Shown here: positions 1 through 7,157 of the stretch, in pieces
Numbering within the stretch: position 1 is the stretch's first letter
How the letters are laid out: every line of letters starts with the position of its first letter
Assembly: GCA_013450215.1 (NCBI GenBank)
Contig: JACDSH010000030.1
Coordinates: forward strand, 1 to 36,485
Length of the DNA stretch: 36,485 bases
Direction: 5' to 3'
Source of the DNA: Nitrosospira sp.
GTDB taxonomy: Bacteria > Pseudomonadota > Gammaproteobacteria > Burkholderiales > Nitrosomonadaceae
Program-made: the position numbers and the translations under genes
Notes under the pieces: model-generated
Database searches by the model: none
What the model was told of the DNA's origin: nothing
The model's input: the letters and a program-made list of their open reading frames with translations, nothing else

Positions 1-1
1 G

Positions 2-475
2 GCCTCACTCGCCGTGCTAGATGATGAGAATCTGACCGAACGAGCTCTGGTACTTGGTGCACGATTCCGCAAGGGTATTGAGGAGATGGTCCCTCGATAT
101 GAGTTTCTGAAGGGTGTTCGTCAGCGCGGGATGATGATCGGGATCGAGTTTGGTAAGCCCGAGTCGCTGGCGCTGAAGGCAGCTTGGACGATGGTCAACA
201 AGATGGACGAGAATCTGTTTTCCCAGGCAATCGTCATTCCACTGCTGGATGATCATCACATCCTGACCCAAGTGGCTGGTCATGCTATACCGATTATTAA
301 GATCCTGCCGCCACTCAATATCAGTGAAGAGGATGTTGATTACTTCCTATCCTCACTAGAGGCTGTGATGATTGGTCTACACAAGTTCCCAGGGCCGGCT
401 TGGGATGTATTGATGAAAATTGGCAAGCATGCCATCACCGCCAAGAAACGGGAGGGGAGAGTCTCCGGAAATTAA
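2..475 (+). CDS. Class III PLP-dependent aminotransferase, C-terminal part (5' truncated by window edge)
   Basis: The reading frame is open to the window edge, in frame with ASLAVLDDEN, so this is the C-terminal part of a longer protein; GTG at 14 is probably not the real start. The sequence fits the small C-terminal domain of class III (acetylornithine/4-aminobutyrate-type) aminotransferases: a helix ending in LDDENL, the VRQRGMMIGIEF strand, the IKILPPLNISEEDVD segment and a closing helix. The PLP lysine lies outside the window. The tail after the last family strand (FPGPAWDVLMKIGKHA) is longer than in ArgD-type enzymes. Similar tails occur in broad 'aspartate aminotransferase family' proteins, possibly including hopanoid-associated ones, but substrate cannot be assigned. 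A tRNA-Asn follows on the other strand. Confidence 0.82.
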   Translation, partial: ASLAVLDDENLTERALVLGARFRKGIEEMVPRYEFLKGVRQRGMMIGIEFGKPESLALKAAWTMVNKMDENLFSQAIVIPLLDDHHILTQVAGHAIPIIKILPPLNISEEDVDYFLSSLEAVMIGLHKFPGPAWDVLMKIGKHAITAKKREGRVSGN

Positions 476-555
476 TCTTTCTGTAGCGGTGTAGAGGTAA
501 ATGCTGCTTCTGGGGTGTTCAGCTAAGGTGATAACGGCAGTATGTAGAGAAAACG

Positions 556-575
556 TGGTTACATACTGGTTACAT
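556..575. repeat. Tandem 9-bp direct repeat TGGTTACAT, period 11
   Basis: TGGTTACAT occurs at 556-564 and again at 567-575, separated by AC. The pair lies about 55 bp beyond the 3' end of tRNA-Asn. Such short spaced repeats next to a tRNA 3' end can be arm-type sites left by an integrative element, but no integrase or second att copy is visible, so no function is assigned. Confidence 0.4.
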
Positions 576-606
576 TTACAGAGTGTTAAAAAGGTGGCTG
601 CGAGAT

Positions 607-626
607 AATCATGCAACCCCATGATT
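607..626 (-). terminator. Hairpin just downstream of tRNA-Asn
   Basis: A perfect 7-bp inverted repeat, AATCATG and CATGATT with a 6-nt loop, starts 3 bp beyond the CCA end of the tRNA on the minus strand. There is no T-run directly after it; a TTTTT lies about 15 bp further on. It could be a weak terminator or a 3'-processing structure. Confidence 0.35.
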
Positions 627-629
627 TAG

Positions 630-705
630 TGGCTCCCCGACCAGGGCTCGAACCTGGGACCTGCGGATTAACAGTCCGTCGCTCTACCGGCTGAGCTATC
701 GGGGA
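630..705 (-). tRNA. tRNA-Asn (anticodon GTT)
   Basis: The minus strand reads as a complete 76-nt tRNA. The acceptor stem TCCCCGA pairs with TCGGGGA, the D-arm contains GCTCAGCCGGTAGAGC, the T-arm contains GGTTCGAGCC, and the CCA end is encoded (630-632). The anticodon GTT (complement AAC at 670-672) sits in the loop CTGTTAA, which closely matches E. coli tRNA-Asn. It delivers asparagine to AAC/AAU codons. It stands alone between the aminotransferase fragment and aspC. Confidence 0.97.
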
Positions 706-816
706 ATTGAAGAGGTGCATATACTAATGGCTAGGGCCAAGCCGGTCAATCGAATCCTTAAGAAACGCCCCAAATCATAAGCTTAATCTAACTAGTTGAC
801 TCTTATTCTAGGTACT

Positions 817-2010
817 TTAGACCAGCACCTTGCGGATTCTCTCCAGTGCATTCTCTAGATTACTCATTGAGGTAGCAAATGAGAGCCTGATATAGCCCTC
901 GCTTCCGAATGCGGATCCGGGTACCACAGCTACCTCTCCATACTCCAAGAGATATTCACTGAAGGCGATATCAGTACCACTGGATATTATCTTTTTGTCA
1001 TGCAGCGTACTGATCGCCTTCCTGGTATCAGCGAAGGCATAGAAAGCCCCTCCAGCGGACAGACATCTCACTCCTGGCATGGAGTTGAGTTTGTCTGTCA
1101 CGTAACGATTACGATCCTTGAACGCGGTCACCATCGGGATGATGCAAGACTGATCACCCGTCAATGCGGTCTCTGCAGCGACTTGAGAGATGGAGGTCGG
1201 GTTCGAGGTGCTTTGTGATTGAATATTTTCCATGGCGGTGATGATCGATTCAGGGCCACCACAGTAACCAATCCGCCACCCGGTCATTGCATAGGCCTTC
1301 GAGACACCGTTCAGGACCATGGTCCGCGGATACAGATCCGGACATGCATTTAAAATATTTACGAATTTCTCATTATTAAGGAGGATGTGTTCATACATAT
1401 CATCAGTCGCAATTAGTATCCGAGGATGTTTACGCAAGACCTCACCGATCGCCTTCAATTCATCGACGGTATAGACCGCGCCGGATGGATTGCTCGGGCT
1501 ATTGATTACAAACATCCGAGTCTTAAGAGTGATGGCAGCTTCGAGTTGTGAAGCGGTGATCTTGAATCCCTGCTCGATACCAGCCTCGATGATGACCGGC
1601 TTGCCTTCTGCAATCAGAACAATATCCGGGTAGGAAACCCAGTAGGGTGCCAGGATGATGACCTCATCACCAGGGTTAATGACTGCCAGTGCTAAGTTGA
1701 AGAAGCTCTGCTTACCACCGCATGAGACTAGAATTTGTTTTGCGGTGTAGTCGAAATTATTCTCACGTTTAAACTTACTGATGATGGCATTCTTGAGACT
1801 GGGTGTGCCACCGACCGGGGTGTACTTAGTGAACCCTCGGTTGATCGCAGCAATAGCCGAGTCCTTGATATGTTGTGGGGTATCGAAGTCAGGCTCCCCC
1901 GCACCAAGACCGATGATGTCCTTCCCCTCTGACTTTAGCTTTGCCGCTCGAGCGGTCACAGCGAGGGTGGGGGAGGGCTTGATGGATTTAACGCGATGAG
2001 ACAATTCCAC
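817..2010 (-). CDS. aspC: Aspartate (aromatic/prephenate) aminotransferase, class I PLP enzyme
   Basis: The 397-aa product is a fold-type I aminotransferase of the class Ib aspartate aminotransferase group, which moves an amino group between aspartate (often also prephenate or other acids) and 2-oxoglutarate. Visible landmarks are the GLGAGEPDFDTP substrate loop (res 35-45), SPSNPSG with N174, the cofactor-contacting D203/D204 and Y206, the PLP Schiff-base lysine K238 in SKAYAMTGWRIGY, and the C-terminal RLSFA arginine that binds the alpha-carboxylate. The start is GTG at 2010, preceded by an AAGGAC ribosome-binding site at 2018-2023 with about 7 nt spacing; no internal ATG is better placed. 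It diverges from uvrB across 81 bp, an arrangement I recall from betaproteobacteria. The exact amino-acid preference is inferred. Confidence 0.93.
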   Translation of the reverse strand: MELSHRVKSIKPSPTLAVTARAAKLKSEGKDIIGLGAGEPDFDTPQHIKDSAIAAINRGFTKYTPVGGTPSLKNAIISKFKRENNFDYTAKQILVSCGGKQSFFNLALAVINPGDEVIILAPYWVSYPDIVLIAEGKPVIIEAGIEQGFKITASQLEAAITLKTRMFVINSPSNPSGAVYTVDELKAIGEVLRKHPRILIATDDMYEHILLNNEKFVNILNACPDLYPRTMVLNGVSKAYAMTGWRIGYCGGPESIITAMENIQSQSTSNPTSISQVAAETALTGDQSCIIPMVTAFKDRNRYVTDKLNSMPGVRCLSAGGAFYAFADTRKAISTLHDKKIISSGTDIAFSEYLLEYGEVAVVPGSAFGSEGYIRLSFATSMSNLENALERIRKVLV

Positions 2011-2091
2011 GGTAGTGTCCTTACACTGATGCAGGTTAGACCCGCATGATAAAATTGCTCTAGTAATAAATAGAATGCTGGAATTATACCT

Positions 2092-4188
2092 GTGATCATA
2101 ACCTTCCCCAACAGTCCCTTCAAGTTACATCAGCCTTTTGAGCCTGCCGGTGATCAGCCACAGGCGATCGCAAAACTCTTGGAAGGCATATCAGATGGAC
2201 TCGCATTCCAAACGCTCTTGGGTGTGACCGGGTCGGGTAAGACATTCACCATGGCGAACGTGATTGCGCAACTCGGACGGCCAGCAATCATCATGGCACC
2301 AAACAAGACTCTTGCCGCACAGCTCTATGCAGAGATGCGTGAATTCTTTCCGGAGAATGCGATCGAGTACTTTGTTTCCTACTACGATTACTATCAGCCA
2401 GAGGCCTATGTCCCTTCTCGTGATCTCTTCATCGAGAAGGATTCAAGCATCAATGCCCATATCGAGCAGATGAGATTATCCGCGACCAAGTCACTACTCG
2501 AAAGAGATGACACCATTATAGTTGCCACCGTGTCATGTATCTACGGAATCGGTGATCCTGTTGATTATCACGGAATGATTCTGCATCTGCGTGAGCATGA
2601 AAAGATTACACAACGTGAAGCCATCAAGCGTCTGACAGAGATGCAGTATGACCGTAACGAGACTGACTTTAACCGTGGGACCTTCCGTGTGAGGGGTGAT
2701 GTTCTGGACATCTTCCCGGCAGAAAGCTCGGAGGAGGCACTACGGGTCTCTCTCTTTGATGATGAGGTCGAGTCTCTCGCTCTCTTTGATCCGCTCACTG
2801 GGAGGATCCTTCAGAAGCTATCCCGTTACACGGTCTACCCATCGAGTCATTACGTCACTCCCAGGAGCACGACCTTACGCGCGATCGAGACCATTAAGGC
2901 GGAGCTGCGAGACCGTATCGAATTTTTTCATGCGAATAACAAGTTGGTCGAGGTTCAGAGGATCGAGCAACGAACCCGTTTCGATCTGGAGATGCTGAAC
3001 GAGCTGGGATTTTGCAAGGGGATCGAAAACTACTCGAGACATCTGTCCGGTAGAAATCCCGGTGAGCCACCCCCGACCTTGATTGATTATCTCCCGCCTA
3101 ATTCATTGATGGTGATCGATGAGAGCCATGTCACCATCCCACAGGTGGGGGGTATGTATAAGGGTGACCGATCTCGTAAAGAGAATCTGGTGGACTTCGG
3201 TTTCAGGATGCCTTCTGCACTAGATAACCGACCACTGCGTTTTGATGAGTTCGAGAGGATGATGCCGCAGACGGTATTCGTATCCGCCACCCCAGCCGAG
3301 TATGAGCGGGTTCATGCCAGTCAAGTGGTCGAGCAGGTGGTCAGGCCGACAGGACTCGTTGATCCGATCATCGAGGTACGACCTGCTACAACACAGGTCG
3401 ATGATCTGATGTCCGAGGTCAGCCTACGGACAGCTAAGAGCGAGCGGGTGTTGGTCACAACACTGACCAAGCGTATGGCCGAAGACCTGACCGATTACTT
3501 TTCAGATCACGGGATCAAGGTCCGTTACCTCCACTCGGATATCGACACGGTCGAGCGTGTGGAGATCATCCGTGACCTGAGGCTGGGCAAGTTTGATGTT
3601 CTGGTCGGTATCAATCTGCTGAGAGAGGGTCTGGATATTCCGGAGGTGTCTCTGGTTGCGATACTGGATGCCGATAAGGAGGGCTTCCTACGGTCAGAGA
3701 GATCTCTCATACAGACCATGGGACGCGCTGCCCGCCATATTAATGGTCGTGCCATCCTCTATGCTGATCGTGTGACCGAGTCGATGAAAAGAGCGATCGG
3801 TGAAACTGATCGAAGGCGCAACAAGCAGATCCTCTTCAATCAAGAGAATGGGATCACCCCGCGGAGCGTTCACAAGCGGATCAAGGACCTGATCGATGGT
3901 GTCTACAATATCGAGACCGCTCATCAACACCTCAAGGATGCTAAGGCGCAGGCCCGTTATGACTCGATGAGCGAGTTGCAGCTGGCGAAGGAGATCAAAC
4001 GGGTCGAGAAGCAGATGCTGGATGCTGCGAAGAACCTGGAGTTCGAGAAGGCCTCTGGATATCGCGACGAGATGAAGAAACTGAAGAGTAAGTTATTCGT
4101 TGGATTCATCGATCCCGATCAGGATCTACCGGAAGAGGTAGCGGAGAATAAGACTAAACTTAAACCACAGAGGAGGAGGGGGAGGTAA
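2092..4188 (+). CDS. uvrB: Excinuclease ABC subunit B (UvrB)
   Basis: UvrB is the damage-verifying helicase-like subunit of nucleotide excision repair; it is loaded by UvrA and recruits UvrC. The sequence follows E. coli UvrB almost end to end: Walker A GVTGSGKT (res 44-51), the beta-hairpin [10 protein letters not shown] that clamps DNA, the GTFRVRGD and [10 protein letters not shown] regions, DESHVTIPQ (motif II), SATPAEYE, and the motif V/VI block with LREGLD and QTMGRAARH. The UvrC-interacting UVR domain follows near the C-terminus ([18 protein letters not shown]). The length of 698 aa exceeds the usual 670-680: the N-terminus has a few extra residues after a GTG start, and a charged tail ends in RRRGR. 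No good Shine-Dalgarno precedes the GTG. It converges on the NrfJ-like gene with a shared hairpin. Confidence 0.97.
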   Translation: MIITFPNSPFKLHQPFEPAGDQPQAIAKLLEGISDGLAFQTLLGVTGSGKTFTMANVIAQLGRPAIIMAPNKTLAAQLYAEMREFFPENAIEYFVSYYDYYQPEAYVPSRDLFIEKDSSINAHIEQMRLSATKSLLERDDTIIVATVSCIYGIGDPVDYHGMILHLREHEKITQREAIKRLTEMQYDRNETDFNRGTFRVRGDVLDIFPAESSEEALRVSLFDDEVESLALFDPLTGRILQKLSRYTVYPSSHYVTPRSTTLRAIETIKAELRDRIEFFHANNKLVEVQRIEQRTRFDLEMLNELGFCKGIENYSRHLSGRNPGEPPPTLIDYLPPNSLMVIDESHVTIPQVGGMYKGDRSRKENLVDFGFRMPSALDNRPLRFDEFERMMPQTVFVSATPAEYERVHASQVVEQVVRPTGLVDPIIEVRPATTQVDDLMSEVSLRTAKSERVLVTTLTKRMAEDLTDYFSDHGIKVRYLHSDIDTVERVEIIRDLRLGKFDVLVGINLLREGLDIPEVSLVAILDADKEGFLRSERSLIQTMGRAARHINGRAILYADRVTESMKRAIGETDRRRNKQILFNQENGITPRSVHKRIKDLIDGVYNIETAHQHLKDAKAQARYDSMSELQLAKEIKRVEKQMLDAAKNLEFEKASGYRDEMKKLKSKLFVGFIDPDQDLPEEVAENKTKLKPQRRRGR

Positions 4189-4232
4189 CTCCGGTCCCGA
4201 TACAGATCATTTGTACCGGGACGGGGGGTTAC
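4185..4232. terminator. Bidirectional hairpin between uvrB and the NrfJ-like gene
   Basis: GTAAC at 4185-4189 pairs with GTTAC at 4228-4232, and GTCCCGATAC pairs with GTACCGGGAC with one mismatch, giving a long GC-rich stem around a CAGATCATTT-like loop. It starts on the uvrB stop codon and ends just before the convergent gene at 4234, so it can serve both transcripts. The T-run on the plus side is poor (TTACATTATTTC). Confidence 0.65.
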
Positions 4233-4233
4233 A

Positions 4234-4566
4234 TTATTTCTGTACAGTCGCCTCTGTGACAAAGATGATTCGGTCGAAGGTCTTGTTCAGTGTCTTGCTG
4301 TTAAAGTTATTCATCACCATACTCTGAACGAATTGGACACGGTCACCCACCTTTACACGGGTGGTCGGAGCTGCGATCCAGAAACGCTTGCCGTTATTTT
4401 CTAGTTCTATATAGGTGTAACCAGGAGCATCTAGGGTGGCGAGTATCTTGCCCTCACCTCCGGCAGCAGTCTTTGCAGCACCGGCAAGGGGGTTCGCGGC
4501 CGCTGTGAGCGGATTCATCAACGCAAATCCAATCGAAGCAATCACCGCCAAGTAAGATATCCTCAC
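4234..4566 (-). CDS. Exported NrfJ-like small protein
   Basis: The product (110 aa) starts with a clear Sec signal peptide: MRIS, a hydrophobic stretch, and an Ala-rich cleavage region ending TAAANP near residue 25. The mature part has the pattern of the small periplasmic domain annotated as NrfJ or NrfJ-related: GKILATLDAPGYTYIELE, then FWIAAP, VKVGDRVQF and NFNSKTLNKTFDRIIFV. NrfJ genes accompany some cytochrome c nitrite reductase operons, but homologues occur alone and the role is not well defined. No nrf genes are in this window. The start is GTG at 4566 with a GGAGG ribosome-binding site 4-5 nt upstream. Its promoter, ribosome-binding site and signal peptide are near-duplicates of those of the next gene upstream. 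Confidence 0.75.
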   Translation of the reverse strand: MRISYLAVIASIGFALMNPLTAAANPLAGAAKTAAGGEGKILATLDAPGYTYIELENNGKRFWIAAPTTRVKVGDRVQFVQSMVMNNFNSKTLNKTFDRIIFVTEATVQK

Positions 4567-4642
4567 AACGCCTCCAGTATATTCATTGATTATAAAGATC
4601 GTTTATGGGGTGCATGATACACCTCAATATTATTTGTTCCAA
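4490..4642 (-). repeat. Duplicated promoter/RBS/signal-peptide block, copy A
   Basis: This block is copy A of a repeat whose copy B lies at 5092-5244 on the same strand. By my hand count the first 26 codons match at 64 of 78 bases, and the 5' untranslated region keeps TCAATGAATATAC plus the -35/-10 arrangement. Homology ends where the mature proteins begin, which are unrelated. Confidence 0.8.
4614..4642 (-). promoter_or_regulatory. Predicted sigma70 promoter of the NrfJ-like gene
   Basis: On the minus strand TTGGAA (4637-4642) and TATCAT (4614-4619) are separated by exactly 17 bp. The same arrangement is kept in the duplicate copy at 5216-5244, which supports function by conservation. The transcript leader would be about 40 nt. 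Confidence 0.6.
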
Positions 4643-4708
4643 CCCGTCACCCCGCGAGTATCCCACCGATGGGACTGATGTCATGAGATGAGTAGGGGGC
4701 TGTATATT

Positions 4709-4729
4709 GACTCCCTCTATGCGAGGGTC
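4709..4729 (-). terminator. Possible weak terminator after the CcmI-like gene
   Basis: On the minus strand GACCCTC-GCATA-GAGGGAGTC forms a short GC-rich hairpin 13 bp beyond the stop codon at 4743. No T-run follows, so rho-independent termination is uncertain. Confidence 0.35.
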
Positions 4730-4742
4730 GGTCGAATCAGAA

Positions 4743-5168
4743 CTAGGGGATCTGCTGATCGATAACGATACTAATATCCTTATCACCCGGCTTTACTTTC
4801 TGACTCAACCCTTGCAAATCGCCGCTCTCTGGCATGGCCTTACCCGACTTTGAGATTCTGGCAGTGATGATGAGTTGTGGAACGTTAGAGATTTTTAAAT
4901 CTGGGCGAGCTCCCATTCCATCAGTCAGCAAGAACGAGACAGGCAAGTCTTTAACCTTCTTCACCGTTATGGCTCGAGGCATGGGGGGGCCTTCTGTCGA
5001 GCGAGCGAAGATGAAGAGTGTATCCTCGGGTGATGCTTTCCCGGCGATTGAAGCGCTTAAGGTAACAGTTCCAGAGAGGGTTCCTGAGGTTGGGTTTGCA
5101 GCCGCAGTAAATGGGTTCATTAGGGAAAATCCAATCGAAGTAATCACCGCTAAGTAAGATATCCTCAC
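4743..5168 (-). CDS. Exported protein resembling the CcmI/CycH C-terminal domain
   Basis: A 141-aa exported protein. The signal peptide is almost the same as that of the NrfJ-like neighbour and ends TAAANP. The mature part matches the periplasmic C-terminal domain of c-type cytochrome biogenesis protein CcmI/CycH: GTVTLSASIAGK, SPEDTLFIFAR, GPPMPRAI, KDLPVSFLLTDGMG, VPQLIITARISKSGKAMP, GDLQG, and a final VIDQQIP. In CcmI this domain binds the apocytochrome C-terminus for haem attachment; here it stands alone without the membrane and TPR parts or other ccm genes. I chose GTG at 5168 because it aligns with the neighbour's start and follows GGGAGA at 4-nt spacing; an in-frame start at 5237 would place the signal peptide internally. 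Confidence 0.77.
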   Translation of the reverse strand: MRISYLAVITSIGFSLMNPFTAAANPTSGTLSGTVTLSASIAGKASPEDTLFIFARSTEGPPMPRAITVKKVKDLPVSFLLTDGMGARPDLKISNVPQLIITARISKSGKAMPESGDLQGLSQKVKPGDKDISIVIDQQIP

Positions 5169-5244
5169 AATGTCTCCCGTATATTCATTGAATAAAAATA
5201 GTCTTTCAGAGTGAGATGATACGCCCTCAAGACCCATTGTTCAA
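5092..5244 (-). repeat. Duplicated promoter/RBS/signal-peptide block, copy B
   Basis: Copy B of the block at 4490-4642, in the same orientation. Conserved elements include the -35/-10 pair, a TTGAGG-type stretch in the spacer, TCAATGAATATAC before the ribosome-binding site, and the codons for the signal peptide. After codon 26 no similarity to copy A is visible. Confidence 0.8.
5216..5244 (-). promoter_or_regulatory. Predicted sigma70 promoter of the CcmI-like gene
   Basis: On the minus strand TTGAAC (5239-5244) and TATCAT (5216-5221) are separated by 17 bp, the same spacing and -10 as the NrfJ-like promoter. The leader to GTG at 5168 would be about 40 nt. Confidence 0.6.
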
Positions 5245-5270
5245 AACTTCACCGTGAATTGATGCCATCT

Positions 5271-5882
5271 TCAGGATTGAGTAAAGCAGTTATTGATGAC
5301 CACCTCGTCCAGCGTCAACTGACCCGGGCGCGGCAAAGCGTCTTGGGTCTTCTTGCCGATCGCAACAAACATCGATACCACGTGATCCTCCGGGAGGTGA
5401 ATGATCTTACCCACCTCGACAGAATCAAATCCGTCCATCGGGCATGAATCGTATCCCATCGATTGAGCGGCCAGCATCAGTGTCTGTGATGCAATACCAC
5501 AGCTACGCATCACCTCATCCCTTTGAGTCTGATCCTTACCACGGTAATACTGATCGATTGCGGGGAGCATGAATGACTGTATCTCGCTCGGCGCATTTCG
5601 CCAGTAACGATCCGGACGCCTCTCCCATGCCTTGAGATCGGCACAGATGATGATCAAGAGAGATGCATCAGTGACCTGAGATTGATTCCACGATACCTGT
5701 CTGATCTGTTTACGCAATGATGGGTCATCCACCACCACAAAACGCCAATGCTGAATATTGAATGCGGTCGGAGAGAGCAGACCCAGCGACAACAGATCTT
5801 TAATCTCGGAATCCGTCATCCGGTGAGTGGGGTCATAACTTTTGACAGCCCGTCGTGAGCGGATGGCATCGATCGTATTCAT
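5271..5882 (-). CDS. Nitroreductase family FMN oxidoreductase
   Basis: The 203-aa product has the usual length and layout of single-domain NAD(P)H nitroreductases that bind FMN as dimers. The N-terminal IRSRRAVKSYDP motif (res 7-18) contacts the FMN phosphate, SPTAFNIQHWRFVVV (res 37-51) is the next FMN segment, and the C-terminal VSMFVAIGKK strand closes the fold. A middle segment, GIASQTLMLAAQSMGYDSCPMDGFD, matches the YodC/YdgI-type family. Such enzymes reduce quinones, nitroaromatics or related electrophiles; the natural substrate is unknown. The ATG at 5882 is preceded by GAGGAG with good spacing. It is probably transcribed alone from the 5883-6262 region. Confidence 0.9.
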   Translation of the reverse strand: MNTIDAIRSRRAVKSYDPTHRMTDSEIKDLLSLGLLSPTAFNIQHWRFVVVDDPSLRKQIRQVSWNQSQVTDASLLIIICADLKAWERRPDRYWRNAPSEIQSFMLPAIDQYYRGKDQTQRDEVMRSCGIASQTLMLAAQSMGYDSCPMDGFDSVEVGKIIHLPEDHVVSMFVAIGKKTQDALPRPGQLTLDEVVINNCFTQS

Positions 5883-6262
5883 AATAACTCCTCTAATGAT
5901 AGGGTGTGTGTAATGGATGCCATGACAGATATGAGTCTGAGATTGGGGGTTGCTTAATTATCGTTGAATTCAGTGCTCAGTGCATCCGGCCACCGATAGG
6001 CAATCACTCGGCAGGTCGACGATCTTAAGCAGAAAGATGCTGGAGAGTGGGGATCGACCAGACGAATGGGATCAGCTATTGCTCGAAGCGCAGACTGAGG
6101 ATGATCGTCTGAACCAGATCAGAATAGGGCAGGTTTATCCGTGAATTGAGGGTTCTTAGCTTCTTTAGTGGGTGATAGTCAATTATAAGTTTTAGTGGTA
6201 TTGTGATATTGGGTGTGAATTGACAGATTAATCGTTTCTCTGACCATCATGGGGGGATTTAT
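5883..6262. other. 380-bp intergenic region between nitroreductase and His-rich gene
   Basis: This divergent region should hold promoters for both flanking genes. A TTGACA at 6220-6225 and a strong GGGGGGA ribosome-binding site at 6251-6257 precede the His-rich gene, but no good -10 accompanies the TTGACA. A 35-codon frame at 6037-6144 (ATG to TGA) reads MLESGDRPDEWDQLLLEA and continues in a protein-like way; upstream it stays open from about 5971. It may be a gene remnant. Nothing else was recognised. Confidence 0.4.
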
Positions 6263-6616
6263 ATGAGTAGCTGCAAGGAACATCAGAATCACGAGCACCA
6301 GCATGGCCCCGGATGTGGGCACTTGGCCATTAACCATTCCGGACACACTGATTACCTCCACGATGGACATCTGCATCATGTCCATGGGAATCACGTGGAC
6401 GAGCATGTTCTTGAGGTAAGTTCGGCGAATCCCGCTCACTGCACTCCACAGCATGTCTGCGGAGGCCATGACCGCGGGCACGTTCATGGTGATAATTGTG
6501 GACATCCACAGATCCCTCATGGGGATCATATTGACTACTTAGTCGATGGTCATCTGCATCACCCGCATTTAGACCACTGCGATTTTCATGGGTCGTTGAA
6601 CCTGCAATCAGCGTGA
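6263..6616 (+). CDS. Histidine-rich protein with two tandem metal-binding-like repeats
   Basis: A 117-aa soluble protein with 28 His by my count and six Cys. It consists of two copies of a unit of about 35 residues: CGH, a short link, H-GDH/SGH, then DYL-DGHLHH and H..H.D.H. Copy 1 covers residues 17-48 and copy 2 residues 78-108, joined by a linker with two more Cys (AHC, HVC). There is no signal peptide or membrane segment, so it is probably cytosolic. Proteins with this DYLVDGHLHHPH pattern occur in proteobacteria as hypotheticals, sometimes near metal transporters. The composition suggests zinc, nickel or copper buffering, but that is inference. The start ATG follows GGGGGGA at 5-nt spacing. 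Confidence 0.82.
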   Translation: MSSCKEHQNHEHQHGPGCGHLAINHSGHTDYLHDGHLHHVHGNHVDEHVLEVSSANPAHCTPQHVCGGHDRGHVHGDNCGHPQIPHGDHIDYLVDGHLHHPHLDHCDFHGSLNLQSA

Positions 6617-6699
6617 TTTTTGAGAGTGGTGGGAGGGGGCTTGTCTGGGCAACGCACCTCCTGCCGCCTCGAGTCCGATAACTTAAGACGAGCGATGCA

Positions 6700-6915
6700 T
6701 CAATTTCCAGCCAACAGGTGAGCGGTATAGTTCATCGCAAATGGAATGACCAAAATCGCAAGTAGCAGCAGTACCAGCGCGGCATTAAAACTGACCCCGG
6801 ATCTGCGGCGGGTCATCTTCCTGAACATTCCTATTGTCAGGAATGCAATCCCCGATCCCGTCATCGCTAGGAATCGGGCCAGTCGGTTTATTAGTGCATT
6901 GAGTAACTCGTTCAT
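6700..6915 (-). CDS. Small two-helix membrane protein
   Basis: I do not recognise this 71-aa product. Two hydrophobic segments are visible, about residues 15-30 (FLAMTGSGIAFLTIGMF) and 44-66 (ALVLLLLAILVIPFAMNYTAHLL), joined by the basic loop RKMTRRRSG, so both ends are predicted on the periplasmic side. The ATG is preceded by AAGGAAG at suitable spacing, which supports a real gene despite the size. It lies alone between the His-rich gene and a VOC gene. Confidence 0.55.
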   Translation of the reverse strand: MNELLNALINRLARFLAMTGSGIAFLTIGMFRKMTRRRSGVSFNAALVLLLLAILVIPFAMNYTAHLLAGN

Positions 6916-7023
6916 ACTTCCTTAACGCCTGTCACAGACAGATCTCGAATCTACCTAAGATTACCCTTCCATACAGTTCTGACGACAGGGTGGGGCCCAG
7001 AGTCATTTATATTCCACATTTAA

Positions 7024-7039
7024 CATAATATACATTATG
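7024..7039. repeat. AT-rich inverted repeat CATAAT-ATAC-ATTATG
   Basis: A perfect 6-bp palindrome with a 4-bp centre lies in the 242-bp AT-rich gap upstream of the small membrane protein at 6700-6915 (minus). A possible promoter on the minus strand, TTTACC-16-TTATAC with its -10 at 7075-7080, would place the palindrome in the leader. Its role is unknown. Confidence 0.3.
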
Positions 7040-7157
7040 AGCAAACTAAAAGGGACTCTTGGGGAAGGTTATTCGTATAACATACTGATTAAAATAGGTA
7101 AAAAATCGTTATAGTCGTATTGACCTCAGATGTCGGCGGATGTGATGTGCTGATCCG

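Noticed and set aside
377-622. 81-codon minus frame downstream of tRNA-Asn, considered as an integrase remnant
   Set aside because: No tyrosine recombinase motifs; it overlaps the aminotransferase end.
4834-5157. 107-codon frame opposite the CcmI-like gene
   Set aside because: It is antisense to a gene with a clear family match and a signal peptide; its own sequence shows no domain.
6179-6529. 116-codon frame on the minus strand opposite the His-rich gene
   Set aside because: It is Met-rich because CAT/CAC codons for His read as ATG/GTG on the other strand; no ribosome-binding site and no recognisable domain.
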